Below, piece by piece: positions 1 to 10,483 of a DNA stretch of 64,000 bases; the stretch's first letter is position 1, and the number at the start of each line of letters is the position of its first letter. Both the position numbers and the translations under genes were made by a program. The DNA is from Heterohyrax brucei (Eukaryota; Chordata; Mammalia; Hyracoidea; Procaviidae). The stretch spans positions 63,140,111-63,204,110 of the forward strand of contig CM053166.1 in the NCBI GenBank assembly GCA_028571685.1. The letters are read 5' to 3'. The notes under the pieces were generated by a model. The model had not been told where the DNA came from. It worked only from the letters and a program-made list of their open reading frames with translations, and made no database searches.

Positions 1-3000
1 CTTTTTTCTGGATTATCTCTCCATTAGTGAAAGTGGAGTGTTGAAGTCTCCTAGTATTACTAAGGAATGATCTCTCTCATTTTTCAATGTTGTCAGCATT
101 TATTCAATATATTTCAATGCTCTGGTATTAGCTGCATAAATATTTAACATTGTTATATCCTGCTTATGTATTGAAACTTTCAGTAATAGTGACCATCCTT
201 GTCCACAATGGTGAACTTGACATTAAAATCTATTTTATTTGAGATTAGTATTGCCACTGCTGCTCTTTGTATGTTGTTAGCTTGGTACGTGTTCTTCCAT
301 CTTTTGATTTTCAGTTTGTTCATATCTTCGAGTCTAAGTTGTGTTTCTTGATAGTAACGTATAGACGGATCATGTCTTTTGATCCAGGCTAGCAACTCTC
401 TGCCTCTTTATTAGAACATTTAGTCCACTTACATTCAGTGCCATCATTGATAGGTATGTGTTCAGTGCTGTCATTTTGATGGCTTTATTTTTGTGTTGCA
501 AGTGTTTTCTTTGTTTATCTTAATATTCTGTTCTGGGTCATTGTTCTTTATGGGTTTACTTTACATCTTTTTCATTGCTGGTTTTGTGTTTGTTGAGACT
601 CATATTATGCTTCTTGTTTTGATATGTCACATTATTAGCTTGCTTTGCAGCTACTTTTCCCTTCCCTTCCCTTCCCAAGTTTAAATCAATATTTAACTTC
701 TGTATACCTTCTTAATTTCCTCTCCATCTGAAAGGGTTATACTACTGTAATCTATCCCTCTGTATATTGTGGTGATGTCACAGTTTCTGTGTTAAGATCA
801 CTGGTTCCCTTCTTTTAATATTTTAACTTTGAGCTTTGTGATTTCCCTAGCTGAATAGGATTCTGGATGTGGTGTACTGCATTGCATCCTGAAGTATACA
901 TTTGCTGCTTTTGTTTTTGTAAATAAAGAGCTTCTTTTATTATTTCTTGTAGTTTTGGTTTGGTTATTACAAAGTCTCTTAAGCTTCTGTTTATTTGCAA
1001 ATGTCTTAATTTCCTATTCATATTAGAGAGAATTTTACAGGATATATAATTCTTCGATGGAAGTGTTTCTTCTTCAAGGCTTTGAATGTGTCATCCCTCT
1101 GTCTTCTTGCCAACATGGTTTCTGCTGAGAAGTTAGATGAAAGCCTACAGGGTTTCCCTTTGTACATTAGTTGTGTTTTAAGTCTTGCTGCCTTTAAGAG
1201 CCTCTCTTTATGTTTAATTTTATTAAGCTTGGTTATGTCTTGGTGTCCTTCTCTTGGGGTCTAGTTTTTGTGGCATTTGATAAGCATCTTGGATATCTAT
1301 GTTCTCTTCTTTCATAATTTCAGGGAAATTTTCTGTCACCAACTCAACAAGACTGTCTGTTTTTAGCTATCTCTCCTTGTTTAGGAACTCCAATTATTTG
1401 TAGATTATTCCTCTTGATAGAGTCCCACATGTTTCTTAATACTTCTTCATTTTTCTTATTTCTTTTCTCTGAATTCTCCTCATAAATGCTGGTGTCAGTT
1501 GCCCTGTATTCAAGTTCACGAAGTGTGCCTTCCAACTCCTCAGTCCTGCTCTTTTGAGTTTGCAGTGAATTGTCTAAATCTCTAAGTTTATTATTGATCT
1601 GCTGGATTTCAGATCATCGAGTTTCCAGCAGTTCATATAGCTAAGTTAATTTTTCATTTTGTTCTGTTGCATTTTGTTTAATCTCTAAGAGGGCTCTATA
1701 TAGAATTCTTTTGTATTCTACCTCTGATAATTTCAGAAAGCCTTCTTTATCTGGGAAGTTTTTTGATTCTTTATTTTGGGATTTTCCAGAGCCATGGTGG
1801 TCTGCTTCTTTAAACGGTTATATTGATGTCTTCGCACCATCAAGCAGCTGTTCAGTTTCTCCAGTGTTATAAAAATGGGAGCTGTGATGTAGTTCCAAGA
1901 GGGGAATACGGCACTGCTATATTTGGTTGCCAGCCTCCTCTGCATTGTCTAGTGAGTGGCCCCAGCTGGAGTCTCAGGTGTGGCAAACTCAACCTCTTGG
2001 CTGCTGAAGCTGGCAAGTTACTTGTGGCAACTCTCCGTCATTACATCATTTGAGCCTATGGTGTAGCTTGGCAAGGAGAGGAGAGATAGTTGCTACCACA
2101 CTTGGCTGTCCAGGACTACTGCACTCTCTAGATCCATCTAACTTGAAAACTGCTTTTTGCTAAGGGGAGCACAGTCCCAATAAGCGCCAAGAGCAGCCAG
2201 GCCCTCAGGATTGGCAGGCCCCGCCTCTTGGCTGGCAGAAATGGAGCTCTTCTTATGGAGTCTCTGGGGGTCTGTCAGCTGACATTATCATGCGGCTCAG
2301 TCAAGGGTGGCAGAAATGTCGCCAACTCACTCAGATGCCTGTCACCACTGTGTTCTCCATTTGGACTTATTTTAAAGGCTGCCTTACTGCTGAGATAGGA
2401 GCTGTCCAGCAGATGCAGAGAGCAGGCAGGCCCTCAGGGATGGCAGGCCCTGTCTCCTGACTGACAACCGTGACTCATAGCCTGTCCCCATACATTATTA
2501 TGTGGCTCAAAGAAGGGAGGTGTTAGGGCTCTGCCTCCCTTGGCTGCCAGGCTCCACCACAATCCCTAGATAGGATGATCTCAAAACCAGTTATTCTGCT
2601 GAAGAAGCACTTTCTAGACAGGCATTGTTACTCAGCTTGAGAATTAACTGCCACTCAGAGCTCAGACGTGGCTGACTCTGCCTCTCAGCTGATGAAGACA
2701 GAGTCCCTCCTGAGCTGTCCTTCCTGCCATGAGTCAGCAGTCTATGGTGCAGCACAGAGAATAGAGGGGGAGGGGCACTGGCACCCTCAGTCAGCAGCCA
2801 AGCTCTCAAGATGTGGCTGCCCCAAGTACAGTCTCCCCACTGCAGTATACACTGTTTACTTAAGCACTGTAGTTTAAGCACATTAGTGTGCCAGGCACAG
2901 AGGCTCATCAGACCCAGTCCCGGCCTCCCAGACAACAAAGAAGGCACCCATACCTGCAGTCCCCTCAAATGATGCATCAGCAGAAAAGGGACTCAGTATG

Positions 3001-3181
3001 CCACTGCCTTGCCTGACATTTGAAGTTTCCCCTTTCCTGTCACTCAGTCCAATCTCACAACCCTCCACCAGATCCTAGGGCTCCCCAGAATGTCCACATT
3101 GCTCCATTCATTTATTATTCTAGGCCTCAGTTCTCAAAGGGAATTGAGAAGACATGTGTCTAGTCTGCTATCTTGGCTCCC
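1..3181 (-). mobile_element. L1 LINE, 5' part (5'UTR, ORF1, start of ORF2), inverted
   Basis: Read on the minus strand, this is the 5' third of an L1. It starts near 3181 with GGAGCCAAGATAGC, which resembles the usual mammalian L1 5' terminus. A roughly 1.4-kb 5'UTR follows. ORF1 remnants lie at about 815-1760, with the recognisable RRM-region string MWDSIKRNN and the C-terminal KLRHLQINRSLRDF region. The ORF2 endonuclease start lies at about 180-395, with IKRHDPSI followed by the QETQLRLED motif. Stops and frame changes break both ORFs. The element leaves the window at base 1, so its 3' end is not seen. It lies in MAOB intron 3 in the same orientation as the gene. Confidence 0.88.
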
Positions 3182-5200
3182 TTTTTTTCCCAGTACAATT
3201 TAAAACTAATTTTTGTGTTATAATTCTAGTCACTGGTAAGTTTGCCCAGATGTGTGTCTACTGACATTAAATTTTATCACTGCAGTTAAATTTTAGGTTC
3301 CAAATAGAAATTTTGGAGGCCTAGAATAAGCTCACATCATACTCCAAAAAAAAAAAAAAAAAAAAAACTGCTCCAAATTAAGTCATAAAAGGCATGGTTT
3401 TCAACAAATTCTTGCAGACTGAAGATCTACCTGAATTATCTGAAGAATAAAAACAAGCACATTGCTTTCCAGAATAATTTAATAAAGCTTCAGAATGAGC
3501 ACTAGATAAGTACGTTTTACTTGTTGGAAAGTAAATTACTACTCTCCACATTTTTTGCTTTGAAAAAATCTCCCTTGATGATAAGACTTGTTTCCAACAA
3601 ATAAGCAGTGAAATGGAGTATGGGCAGGGACAGAAAAGGCTCGTTGATTCCACCTCAGATAGACCAGATTCAAAGAAACAGTGAGCTCTGTGTGGTATGT
3701 GTAAAGTTCATGTAAAATGAATGGCTGTTCCTAGATGAAATGCAAGGGTTTGGCTAACCTGTTTCTGGAGACTTCTGTCATTATGAGAGAAGCAAGTACA
3801 TTCTGGACTTTTCATCCAGGCTTTTCTGGATTAACAGGATTTGGGAAGGAGAGTGCAGAAGGATATACTAAGATGGAGAAGGCTAATGCTTCTGAGCTAC
3901 TGCTCTTAAGGGCATGTTAGGTTCCTGTATAACAATATGATTTCCGTTTGCCACATACAATTATAATTTGAATATTCTATTTCTTGATATTTCTACTCTA
4001 ATTCTGTCACTGTTTCCCAAAACCAAGACAGTTTAGCACTTGCGACGTCTTTTAAGAATTTCACTGAACTGGCCTTATAGATAGGTATTTACAGTTTCCC
4101 CTCTCTGACTTTATGGTGTTTGTTGTCGATTGTATATTCAACAGGACTTCACTAGCTGTCAATAAGACTAAGGGGACATTCCAGATGCTCCCTCCATGAG
4201 GTTGTCTCAGCAATAGCAGTTACAGCAGCAACAAGTAGATAAGATATTTAAGAGTTCTCTCTTCATTCACGTGTTTCTTCAGTGTTAGAGCTAACCATAA
4301 ACTATGCAAAAGGAACTCAGACAATGAGCGTGGCTTCTGCCCCCTGGAGAGTAAGCTAAGATTAGAGAATTTTTTTTGCTTATTTTCTCAAGATTGCTGA
4401 AGTTTGGAAATGATTCTCAGTATGACATTGTACTCTCAATATGAACTCACATACTATTTTATGTTCAGGGAATGCCTAACATTTTTCAGCGTTCAGGCCT
4501 AATGCTGTTTCATGCTCTCATTGACTGGGCTTTAGGTTCAAATCTCAGTCTGATCAAAGCTTCTGAGACAGAGGAATTTTACTTGGCAATACCTTAAATT
4601 TTACCAAATTTCAGAATATTCTCCAACTTCTTCAAATTAAGAGCCACAAACAAAAAACAACACACACACATACACACATTCATACAGACACTACATGAAA
4701 AGGAAGAAGCATAAGTCAATATCCACCAAGGTTCCTTAAGAATCTGTTGATTTTGTCTTTTTCTTCTTAATTAGGATATATTCTCTAAAGAGGGGCAATT
4801 TTTGCAAGTCATTCCCCAGCCATATCAATGACTGTCTTCTAAACAATACTAATGAAAATGAGCAGGATGATTTATAAAGAAGATTTAAAAACCTCAGTAG
4901 ATACTTAACAATAACTGTCAAACATAAATGACTGCATTACTGATGTCAGAAGTGAGGAAAACACCTACCAAATTACATAGATTTGAGGTGAAGAAATCAT
5001 TTTTCCCACTGATAATTAAATCCCAGTACAGTTTGGTATCACATCTTTTATTTATGAACAAGGCTTTGGAAAACAACATTTCAACATGAGATAGAGCTAC
5101 AGTAGCAATAAAAATGAATGCCACTCAGTAGATATAAACCTTTTTAACATATCTCAGCCAGACAGTATAGAAGCCTGTTCACCACAGCAAATGAGTTTTA
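3182..5200. other. Intronic sequence without recognised gene
   Basis: AT-rich single-copy-looking DNA. It has a pure A run of about 23 nt at 3346-3367 and a short CA-rich tract around 4660-4690. I see no coding exon. The longest ORF is 91 codons, with no recognisable domain. Confidence 0.6.
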
Positions 5201-5206
5201 TGGATG

Positions 5207-5376
5207 CCAGAAGTCCTCGTGGTGTGGTGGTTAAGGGTTATGTCTGCTAATCAAAAGGTTAGCAGTTCAAATCTACCAGGTGCTCCTTGGAAACATTATG
5301 GAGCAATTCTACTCTGTCCAATAGGGTCACTATCACTTGTAATCAACTCAATGCCAACAGGTTTGGTTTGGTTATT
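5207..5376 (+). mobile_element. AfroSINE-type SINE
   Basis: It has the tRNA-like head (GTGGTGTGGTGGTTAAGG), a mid-part with the AGCAGTTCAAATC box-B-like motif, the CTCCTTGGAAAC block, then ATCAACTCAATG and a GGTTTGGTTTGG tail. This is a full-length member of the commonest SINE in the window. Confidence 0.9.
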
Positions 5377-5585
5377 AGTTTTTTACAGGGTCAGTGAACA
5401 CGTCCTATCAGCAGACCATTTCTTCTGCAGCTACCAAAGAACTGATGATAGTAGGAGCTGCTGTTTCTTGAAGAAAGACACCTTTTCTTTGGGTAGCTAG
5501 CCTATCCTTCCCCTTCTCTGGGTAGCTCCAGTTCATCAGTTTCAATTTCAATCAACATGTTCAATTTCCTTAGCCTAATGTTAAG

Positions 5586-5742
5586 AAAAGCCTGGTGGCA
5601 TAGTACCTAAGTACTGTGTCTGCTCACCAAAACATCAGCAGTTCAAATCCACCAGGTGCTCCTTGGAAACTCTATTGGGCAAATATACTTTGTCTATAGG
5701 GTCACTATGGGTTGGCATTGACTTGACAGCAGTTGGTTAATG
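5586..5742 (+). mobile_element. AfroSINE-type SINE
   Basis: Same order of blocks: GCCTGGTGGCATAG head, CAGCAGTTCAAATCC, GTGCTCCTTGGAAAC, GGGTCACTATGGGTTGG and a GTTGGTTAATG tail. Confidence 0.88.
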
Positions 5743-5780
5743 CTATTAAGGCCATATATAAAACTATCTTCCATTAAGGG

Positions 5781-6305
5781 TGTTTTAGTCAGCTAGGGCT
5801 GCTCTAACAGAAATACCACAGAATGGATGGCTTTAACAAAGGAAGGTTTATTCTTACATAGTCTGGTAGGCTACAAGTCCACATTCAGGGTGTCTGCTCC
5901 AGGGGAAGGCTTTCTTTCCCCCTTGTCAGATCTGGAGGAAAGTCTAGCATTGCATCAGTCTTTGTCCAGGGAGCATCTTGGCACAGGAACCTCAGGTCTG
6001 AAGGATGCACTCTTCTGGTGCTGCTTGCTTTGCAGTGTGAGGTTCCCAATTCTCAGTCTGCTTCTCTTTCCTTTTATCTCTTGCAGGATGAAGGGATTAA
6101 GGGTGTGGTGAGCCACAATCCTGGGAAACTCCCTTTACAGTGGAGCAGGGAGGTGATCTTATAAAGGGATTTACAGTCCCACCCTAATCCTATAACATAC
6201 AGCATAGGAAAACCACAAAATGGAGGACAGTCACAAGATACTGGGAATTATGGTCCAGCCACATGACTACACGTATTTGGGGGGGGTACAATTCAATCCA
6301 TGACA
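5781..6305 (-). mobile_element. Solo LTR, MaLR (ERVL)-type
   Basis: A 525-bp element bounded by TG...CA in the plus reading and flanked on both sides by AAGGG (5776-5780 and 6306-6310). A 5-bp duplication is typical of ERVL/MaLR integrations. Read on the minus strand it carries the MaLR-like start (TGGATTGAATTGT), a C-run and an AATAAAC-like polyadenylation region. No internal retroviral genes adjoin it, so it is a solo LTR. Related copies lie at 24661-25254, 25274-25789, 39935-40453 and 52928-53429. Confidence 0.88.
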
Positions 6306-6333
6306 AAGGGCGATGTTTAATTTTATACATAAC

Positions 6334-6385
6334 TTTAGGGTCACCATGAGTCGGATCCAACTCGACGGTACTTGGCTTGGCTGGC
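6334..6385 (+). mobile_element. Ultra-short SINE 3' tail insertion (about 52 nt)
   Basis: Only the last part of a CTTGG-tailed SINE is present: GTCACCATGAGTCGGATCC, ACTCGACGGTACTTGG and the tail. It is flanked by TTTTATACATAA and TTTTGTACATAA, which look like a target-site duplication with one mismatch. Confidence 0.75.
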
Positions 6386-6447
6386 TTTTGTACATAAACT
6401 TGGCTAGGCTGTGGTTCTCAATTGTTTGGCTAAACACTAACATAGTT

Positions 6448-6523
6448 GCTGCCATGTACTGCCAAAGCCAAGTGCCGTCGAGTTGGATCCGACTCATGGC
6501 GACCCTAGGGGCCAGGGTAGAAC
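6448..6523 (-). mobile_element. Short SINE 3' end fragment, inverted
   Basis: It contains GCCAAGTGCCGTCGAG, GGATCCGACTCATGGCGACC and CTAGGGGCCAGGGTAG, the reverse complement of the CTTGG-tailed SINE 3' end. It faces the fragment at 6334-6385, so together they form an inverted pair. Flanks ACTAACATAGTT and ACTGACTAGTT suggest a degraded target duplication. Confidence 0.7.
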
Positions 6524-6539
6524 TGACTAGTTATTGATT

Positions 6540-7012
6540 AAATCAGTCAGGCTCAGATAGAGTAGATGGCCTTTTATAACGTGATGTAATGTAACCATCT
6601 TTCATATAATGTAATCACAGTGTGATCTAATGCAATATAACATAATCAATTAGTTGAGATTATATCACTGTAGGGGGTTGGAGCATAAACCTAATCATTT
6701 CTGAGCTCTAAGGAGACCAGACAATGGCACTTGGCTGGCTTTGGCAAGGAGACCAGAAGAGATACAGGGATAAACATACAGGAAAGAAAGACAACATGTC
6801 TACAAGGAATGCCATGGAAACAAGGAAAGCCTGGAGCTACTGGCAAGGAAAAAAAAAATCACATAGCCAAGGTCCTGATTTCAACTGTTAGCTTCCAAAA
6901 CTGTGAGAAAATAAATGTCCATTCTTCAAAGCCACCCACTTGTGGTATCTTATATCACAGCATTTATATCACTTATACCACAGCACTATTAACGAAGACA
7001 CACTTTCATAGG
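6540..7012 (+). mobile_element. MaLR-type LTR, degraded, with 24-nt SINE tail inside
   Basis: The 3' half has the MaLR-like AACTGTGAGAAAATAAAT, CCACCCACTTGTGGTAT and CAGCACTATTAACGAAGAC blocks. Its 5' boundary is uncertain. A 24-nt SINE tail lies at 6722-6745. Confidence 0.55.
6722..6745 (+). mobile_element. 24-nt SINE tail insertion with perfect 12-bp duplication
   Basis: The insert contains GGCACTTGGCTGGC, the extreme 3' end of the CTTGG-tailed SINE. It sits between two perfect copies of AAGGAGACCAGA (6710-6721 and 6746-6757). This is the cleanest of the ultra-short insertions in the window. Confidence 0.82.
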
Positions 7013-7547
7013 TTGATTTGAACAGGAGGACATGAAAATATAGGAAGCAGCATAGCTGGTGCTCTCAAGCTCCTGATAAAGAAATACACATAAGTCCATT
7101 TAAGAAATGTAGACCTATATGTCTTCATTAGTTTGGACTGGGGGGTGAGTTGCTAAAAGAAGTAATAGAAGGTAATGTCCACATGCACAAAGTACTGATT
7201 ACTATGACAGAAGAAACAAATTTCTCAACCATATTCTGTGGCATGTACAAGGAGACACAACACAGAGTTCTTGTCAATAATTCCGAGAATGGACACAGCC
7301 ATCCAAGTTAAAAATGATAAAAAAAGACATGTGGTCAAAGACATGCTGGTGGTGATGGTGGAGGATAAATATTTAATTTTAGGAGGAATTCATAATTCTA
7401 AGTTCTTTATCATTATTTATTGTAGCTCTTCACTGAATATGATCACAAGTATGTCAAAGTAGCATTTTTATCAATATTCTAAAAATTTTTGTTTCACAGT
7501 GAGTGAGAATTAAAGCCACCGGTAAGTTAGTATATGTAACATATGCC
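7013..7547. other. Intronic sequence, no recognised element
   Basis: No coding or RNA feature seen. One 74-codon ORF at 7238-7462 shows no domain. Confidence 0.5.
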
Positions 7548-7752
7548 ATCCAGTCAGTTGCCACTGAATCACTTTTGACTCATGGCAATTCCATGTGTGT
7601 TAGAATTTAGCCATGCTCCATAGGGTTTTTAATGGCTGATTTTTCAGAAACAGACCACCAGGACTTTCTTCTAAGGCACTTCTGGGGGCACTCGAACTTC
7701 CAACCTCTTGGTCAGCAACTGAACCTGTTAACTGCACCATCCAGGGAATCCA
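7548..7752 (-). mobile_element. AfroSINE-related SINE (longer subtype)
   Basis: The minus-strand copy shows GACTCATGGCAATTCC, the GCTGATTTTTCAGAA block, ACCACCAGG and GGCACTTCTGGG characteristic of a second, longer subtype, then the head GTTAACTGCACCATCC. Copies of the same subtype occur at 8985-9148 and 38012-38140. Confidence 0.8.
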
Positions 7753-8339
7753 TATAACATACACATACACATATGTATATAATTATTTTATAGTGCGCTG
7801 ATATTTCCCATGTCTTCCACCAGAGGTCAGAAAAGAGCAATATATGAAGATGAAAAATCCATAAATCAAGAGAATATTTTAGTGATTTTTCTCTCAGTAG
7901 GTTATGGATGGCTTTTAAGTTTTCCTTACCCATGTCTCCTAATAGCTTTTTTATGACAAACATACTTCACTTTTGTAATAACATAAAAGCAATAACATTA
8001 TTTTAATTTAAAGTATTATAAAGAGCACGTTCATGATTGCTTGAAATAGTCTAAAAACACAGCACATTTGGCAATCACTGTAAAAAGCCAATTTAACTGT
8101 AACACCGTTTCTACAGTTATAACTATGAACAATCTCTTTCAAACAAGAAACAGTGTCAGTCATAATATTAACATGAAAAATAAGGTGTCCTGGGTAAAGT
8201 ATACATAAATCTCAGATAATGTTTTGTCTGGATAAACCTTAAAAAAAGGATTTTAGTGTTCCAGGAAGTCAGTCCCTGCAAGTCTCACAGGTAAGATAAG
8301 GAAGTTATAAGCCAGCCAAGTGCCATCAAGTCAGATCAA

Positions 8340-8508
8340 GGAGACATATATGGAGCAGAGAGGTAGTGTGCTGTCACCAGGCAGGGAGAGCAATGGAAGC
8401 TGCATATAGGTGGGCATGTAAATTTATACAGAATGCATATAGGTGGGCATGTAAATTTATACAGTGTACATTTTCACTCAGTCATAATAATAAAAAAAAA
8501 GAAACAGG
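8340..8508 (+). mobile_element. L1 3' end, severely 5'-truncated
   Basis: It matches the last 160 bp of the L1 at 10484-16919 (GTGTGCTGTCACCAGGCAGG, GGGCATG.AAATTTATA, ACATTTTCACT.AGTCATAA) and ends in an A-run. A 33-bp tandem duplication at 8401-8464 is private to this copy. A short SINE-tail-like string (CCAAGTGCCATCAAGTC) directly precedes it at about 8311-8336. Confidence 0.82.
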
Positions 8509-8736
8509 TCAAGATGGCCTATGTTTAAAAGCAAGGAAACCAACAAGGGAAATTTGCTAATCACTGCTGTTTTATGTCCAATAAATCACAGTATCACCAC
8601 GCTGAACTTTTATTTCTAATTAATGGATTTCTTTTTATCTAGACATGTATGAAAGCAAAGAGAAAAGACTTATAAAATGAATTTTGAGTTCAATCAAAGC
8701 ATTTCTTTATAAACTAGGAAACATTTTACCCACATT

Positions 8737-8897
8737 AGGCCAGCCTGGTCGTACAGTGGTTAAGAGCTATAGCTGCTAATCAAAAGTTGATAGTTCGATT
8801 CTACCAGCTGCAGCTGGAAACCACATGGTGCAATTCTACTCTGTTCCGTGGGGTCACTCTGAGTCAAAATTGACTCAATGGCAACAGGTTTTTATAC
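8737..8897 (+). mobile_element. AfroSINE-type SINE
   Basis: Full-length block order: CGTACAGTGGTTAAGAGC, GATAGTTCGATTCTACC, CTGGAAACC, GGGTCACTCTGAGTC, ATTGACTCAATGGCAACAGG. Confidence 0.9.
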
Positions 8898-8984
8898 CAA
8901 ATTCAGCAGATGTTTATTTCCTGCTTGAAGGCATGATGGTTTGTCCTTGGTATTATCACTCGCAAAATATTATCAGTTATTATT

Positions 8985-9148
8985 ATCATGCTGACCCTCA
9001 GTGTGTCAGAGTAGACTGTGCTGCACAGGGCTTTTAAAGGCTGATTTTTCAGAAATCACCAAGGTGCCTCTGGGTGGACCTTAATTTTCAACTTTCTGGT
9101 TAGCAGCCAAGCATGTTAACTGTTTGCAACACACCAGGACTCACACAT
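8985..9148 (-). mobile_element. AfroSINE-related SINE (longer subtype), partial
   Basis: Same subtype as 7548-7752: GGCTGATTTTTCAGAAA, GGTGCCTCTGGGTGGAC, GGTTAGCAGCCAAGC and a head complement near CAACACACCAGGACTC. Confidence 0.78.
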
Positions 9149-9352
9149 ATAAGAGTGGATATAGTAGTACAATAGAAGTGATATAATTAGCTTACTAAGT
9201 TGAACACACGAAAAAAAAGTTGAATTAGCAAACGTTATGAACCCTCAGAGATATCATGGGTTCAGTTCCAGACCACTACAATAAAGCAAATATTGCAACT
9301 GAGTGAGTCACACAAATTTTTGGTTTTCCAGTGCATATAAAAGTCTATTAAG

Positions 9353-9494
9353 AATTCTGGTGGTTTAGTGGTTACAGCTGCTAACCAAAAAGTCAGCAGT
9401 TCAAACCTACCAGGTGCTCCTTGGAAACTCTACAGAGCAGTTCTACTTTGAGTTAGAATCAACTTGACAGCATGGGGTTTGGTTTGGTTTTGGT
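9353..9494 (+). mobile_element. AfroSINE-type SINE inside Tigger1
   Basis: The SINE is flanked by AGTCTATTAAG at 9342-9352 and 9495-9505, a perfect 11-bp target duplication in Tigger sequence. It ends in GGTTTGGTTTGGTTTTGG. Confidence 0.93.
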
Positions 9495-9505
9495 AGTCTA
9501 TTAAG

Positions 9506-9671
9506 GAGACCCAGTGGTACATGGTAAAACATTCAACTGCTAGCCCACAAGTCAGCTGTTCAAAACCACCACTGGCTATGAAGGAGAAAGACACTGCAGC
9601 TCTGGAAACCCTACAGGGTTGCTATGACTCAGAATAGACTCAATTGCAGCAAGTTTTTTTTTTTTTTTGTA
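9506..9671 (+). mobile_element. Second SINE inserted at the same target site
   Basis: A divergent AfroSINE-related copy (CCCAGTGGTACATGG head, GTCAGCTGTTCAAAACC, CCCTACAGGGTTGCTATGAC) with a T-rich tail. It lies between the second copy of the target (CTATTAAG, 9498-9505) and a third, slightly changed copy (CTGTTAAG, 9674-9681). Confidence 0.85.
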
Positions 9672-9744
9672 ACCTGTTAAGTATACAATAGCATTATGCT
9701 TAAAAAATGTACATAACGTAATTAAAAAATACTTTATTGCTAGA

Positions 9745-10483
9745 AAATGCTAACCATCATCTGACTCTTCGGCAAGTCATAATCTTTTTGCTGGTAGAAA
9801 GACTTGTCTTGATGTTGATGGCTGCTGACTGACCACAGTGCTGGTTGCTGAAGGTTGGGGTAGCCAAGCCAAGTGTCGTCAAGTCGGATCCAACTCAAAG
9901 GTTGGAGTAACTGTGGCCATTTCTTAAAATAAGAAAACAGTGAAGTGTGCCTCATTGATTGACTCTTCCTTTCAAGAAAGATATCTCTGTAACATGCAAT
10001 GCTGTTTGATACCACTTTACTCAAAGTAGAACTTCTTTCAAAAGGAGTGAGTCCTCTTAAAATCTACTGCTGCTTTATCAACTAAGTTTATATAATATTC
10101 TAAAGTCTTCAGTATCATTTCAGTAATGTTCACAGCATGTTTACCAGGAGGTGATTCCATCTCAAGAAACCACTTTCTTTGCTCATTCATAAGAAGTAAC
10201 TCCTCATCTGTTAAAGTTTTATCATGAGGTTGCAGCAATTCAGTCATATCTTCAGGCTTCACTTCTAATTCTACTTCTTTTGCTATTTCTACCATATCTG
10301 CAGCTACTTCCTCTGGTGAAGTCTGAATGCCTCAAAGTTATCCACGAGGGTTGGAATTAACTTCTCCCAAACTTCTTTTAATGTTGATATTTTTATCTCT
10401 TTCCATGAGTTATGAATATTCTTAATGACACCTAGAATGGTTTTCAATTTACTCTGTCTAGATCTATTAGAAGAATCACTATC
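9745..10483 (-). pseudogene. Tigger1 transposase, C-terminal part (dead)
   Basis: Minus-strand reading frames at 9740-10024, 10038-10295 and 10304-10516 give the pogo/Tigger transposase C-terminal region in order. It includes DNFEAF, the ELEVKPEDMTELLQ stretch, TDEELLLMNEQRKWFLEM and SNSIACYRDIF. Frameshifts separate the pieces. A 35-nt SINE tail is inserted near the C terminus. The L1 at 10484-16919 divides it from the N-terminal half. Confidence 0.9.
9863..9897 (-). mobile_element. 35-nt SINE tail insertion in Tigger1
   Basis: The insert begins GCCAAGCCAAGTGTCG and ends GATCCAACTCA. It is flanked by AAGGTTGGGGTA (9851-9862) and AAGGTTGGAGTA (9898-9909), a 12-bp duplication with one difference. 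The host is a known transposon, so the pre-insertion sequence (a single copy of this string) can be inferred. Confidence 0.87.

Noticed and set aside
5207-5376. tRNA genes at SINE heads
   Set aside because: The box A/B-like motifs belong to SINEs. No full cloverleaf with a proper acceptor stem was seen at any of them.
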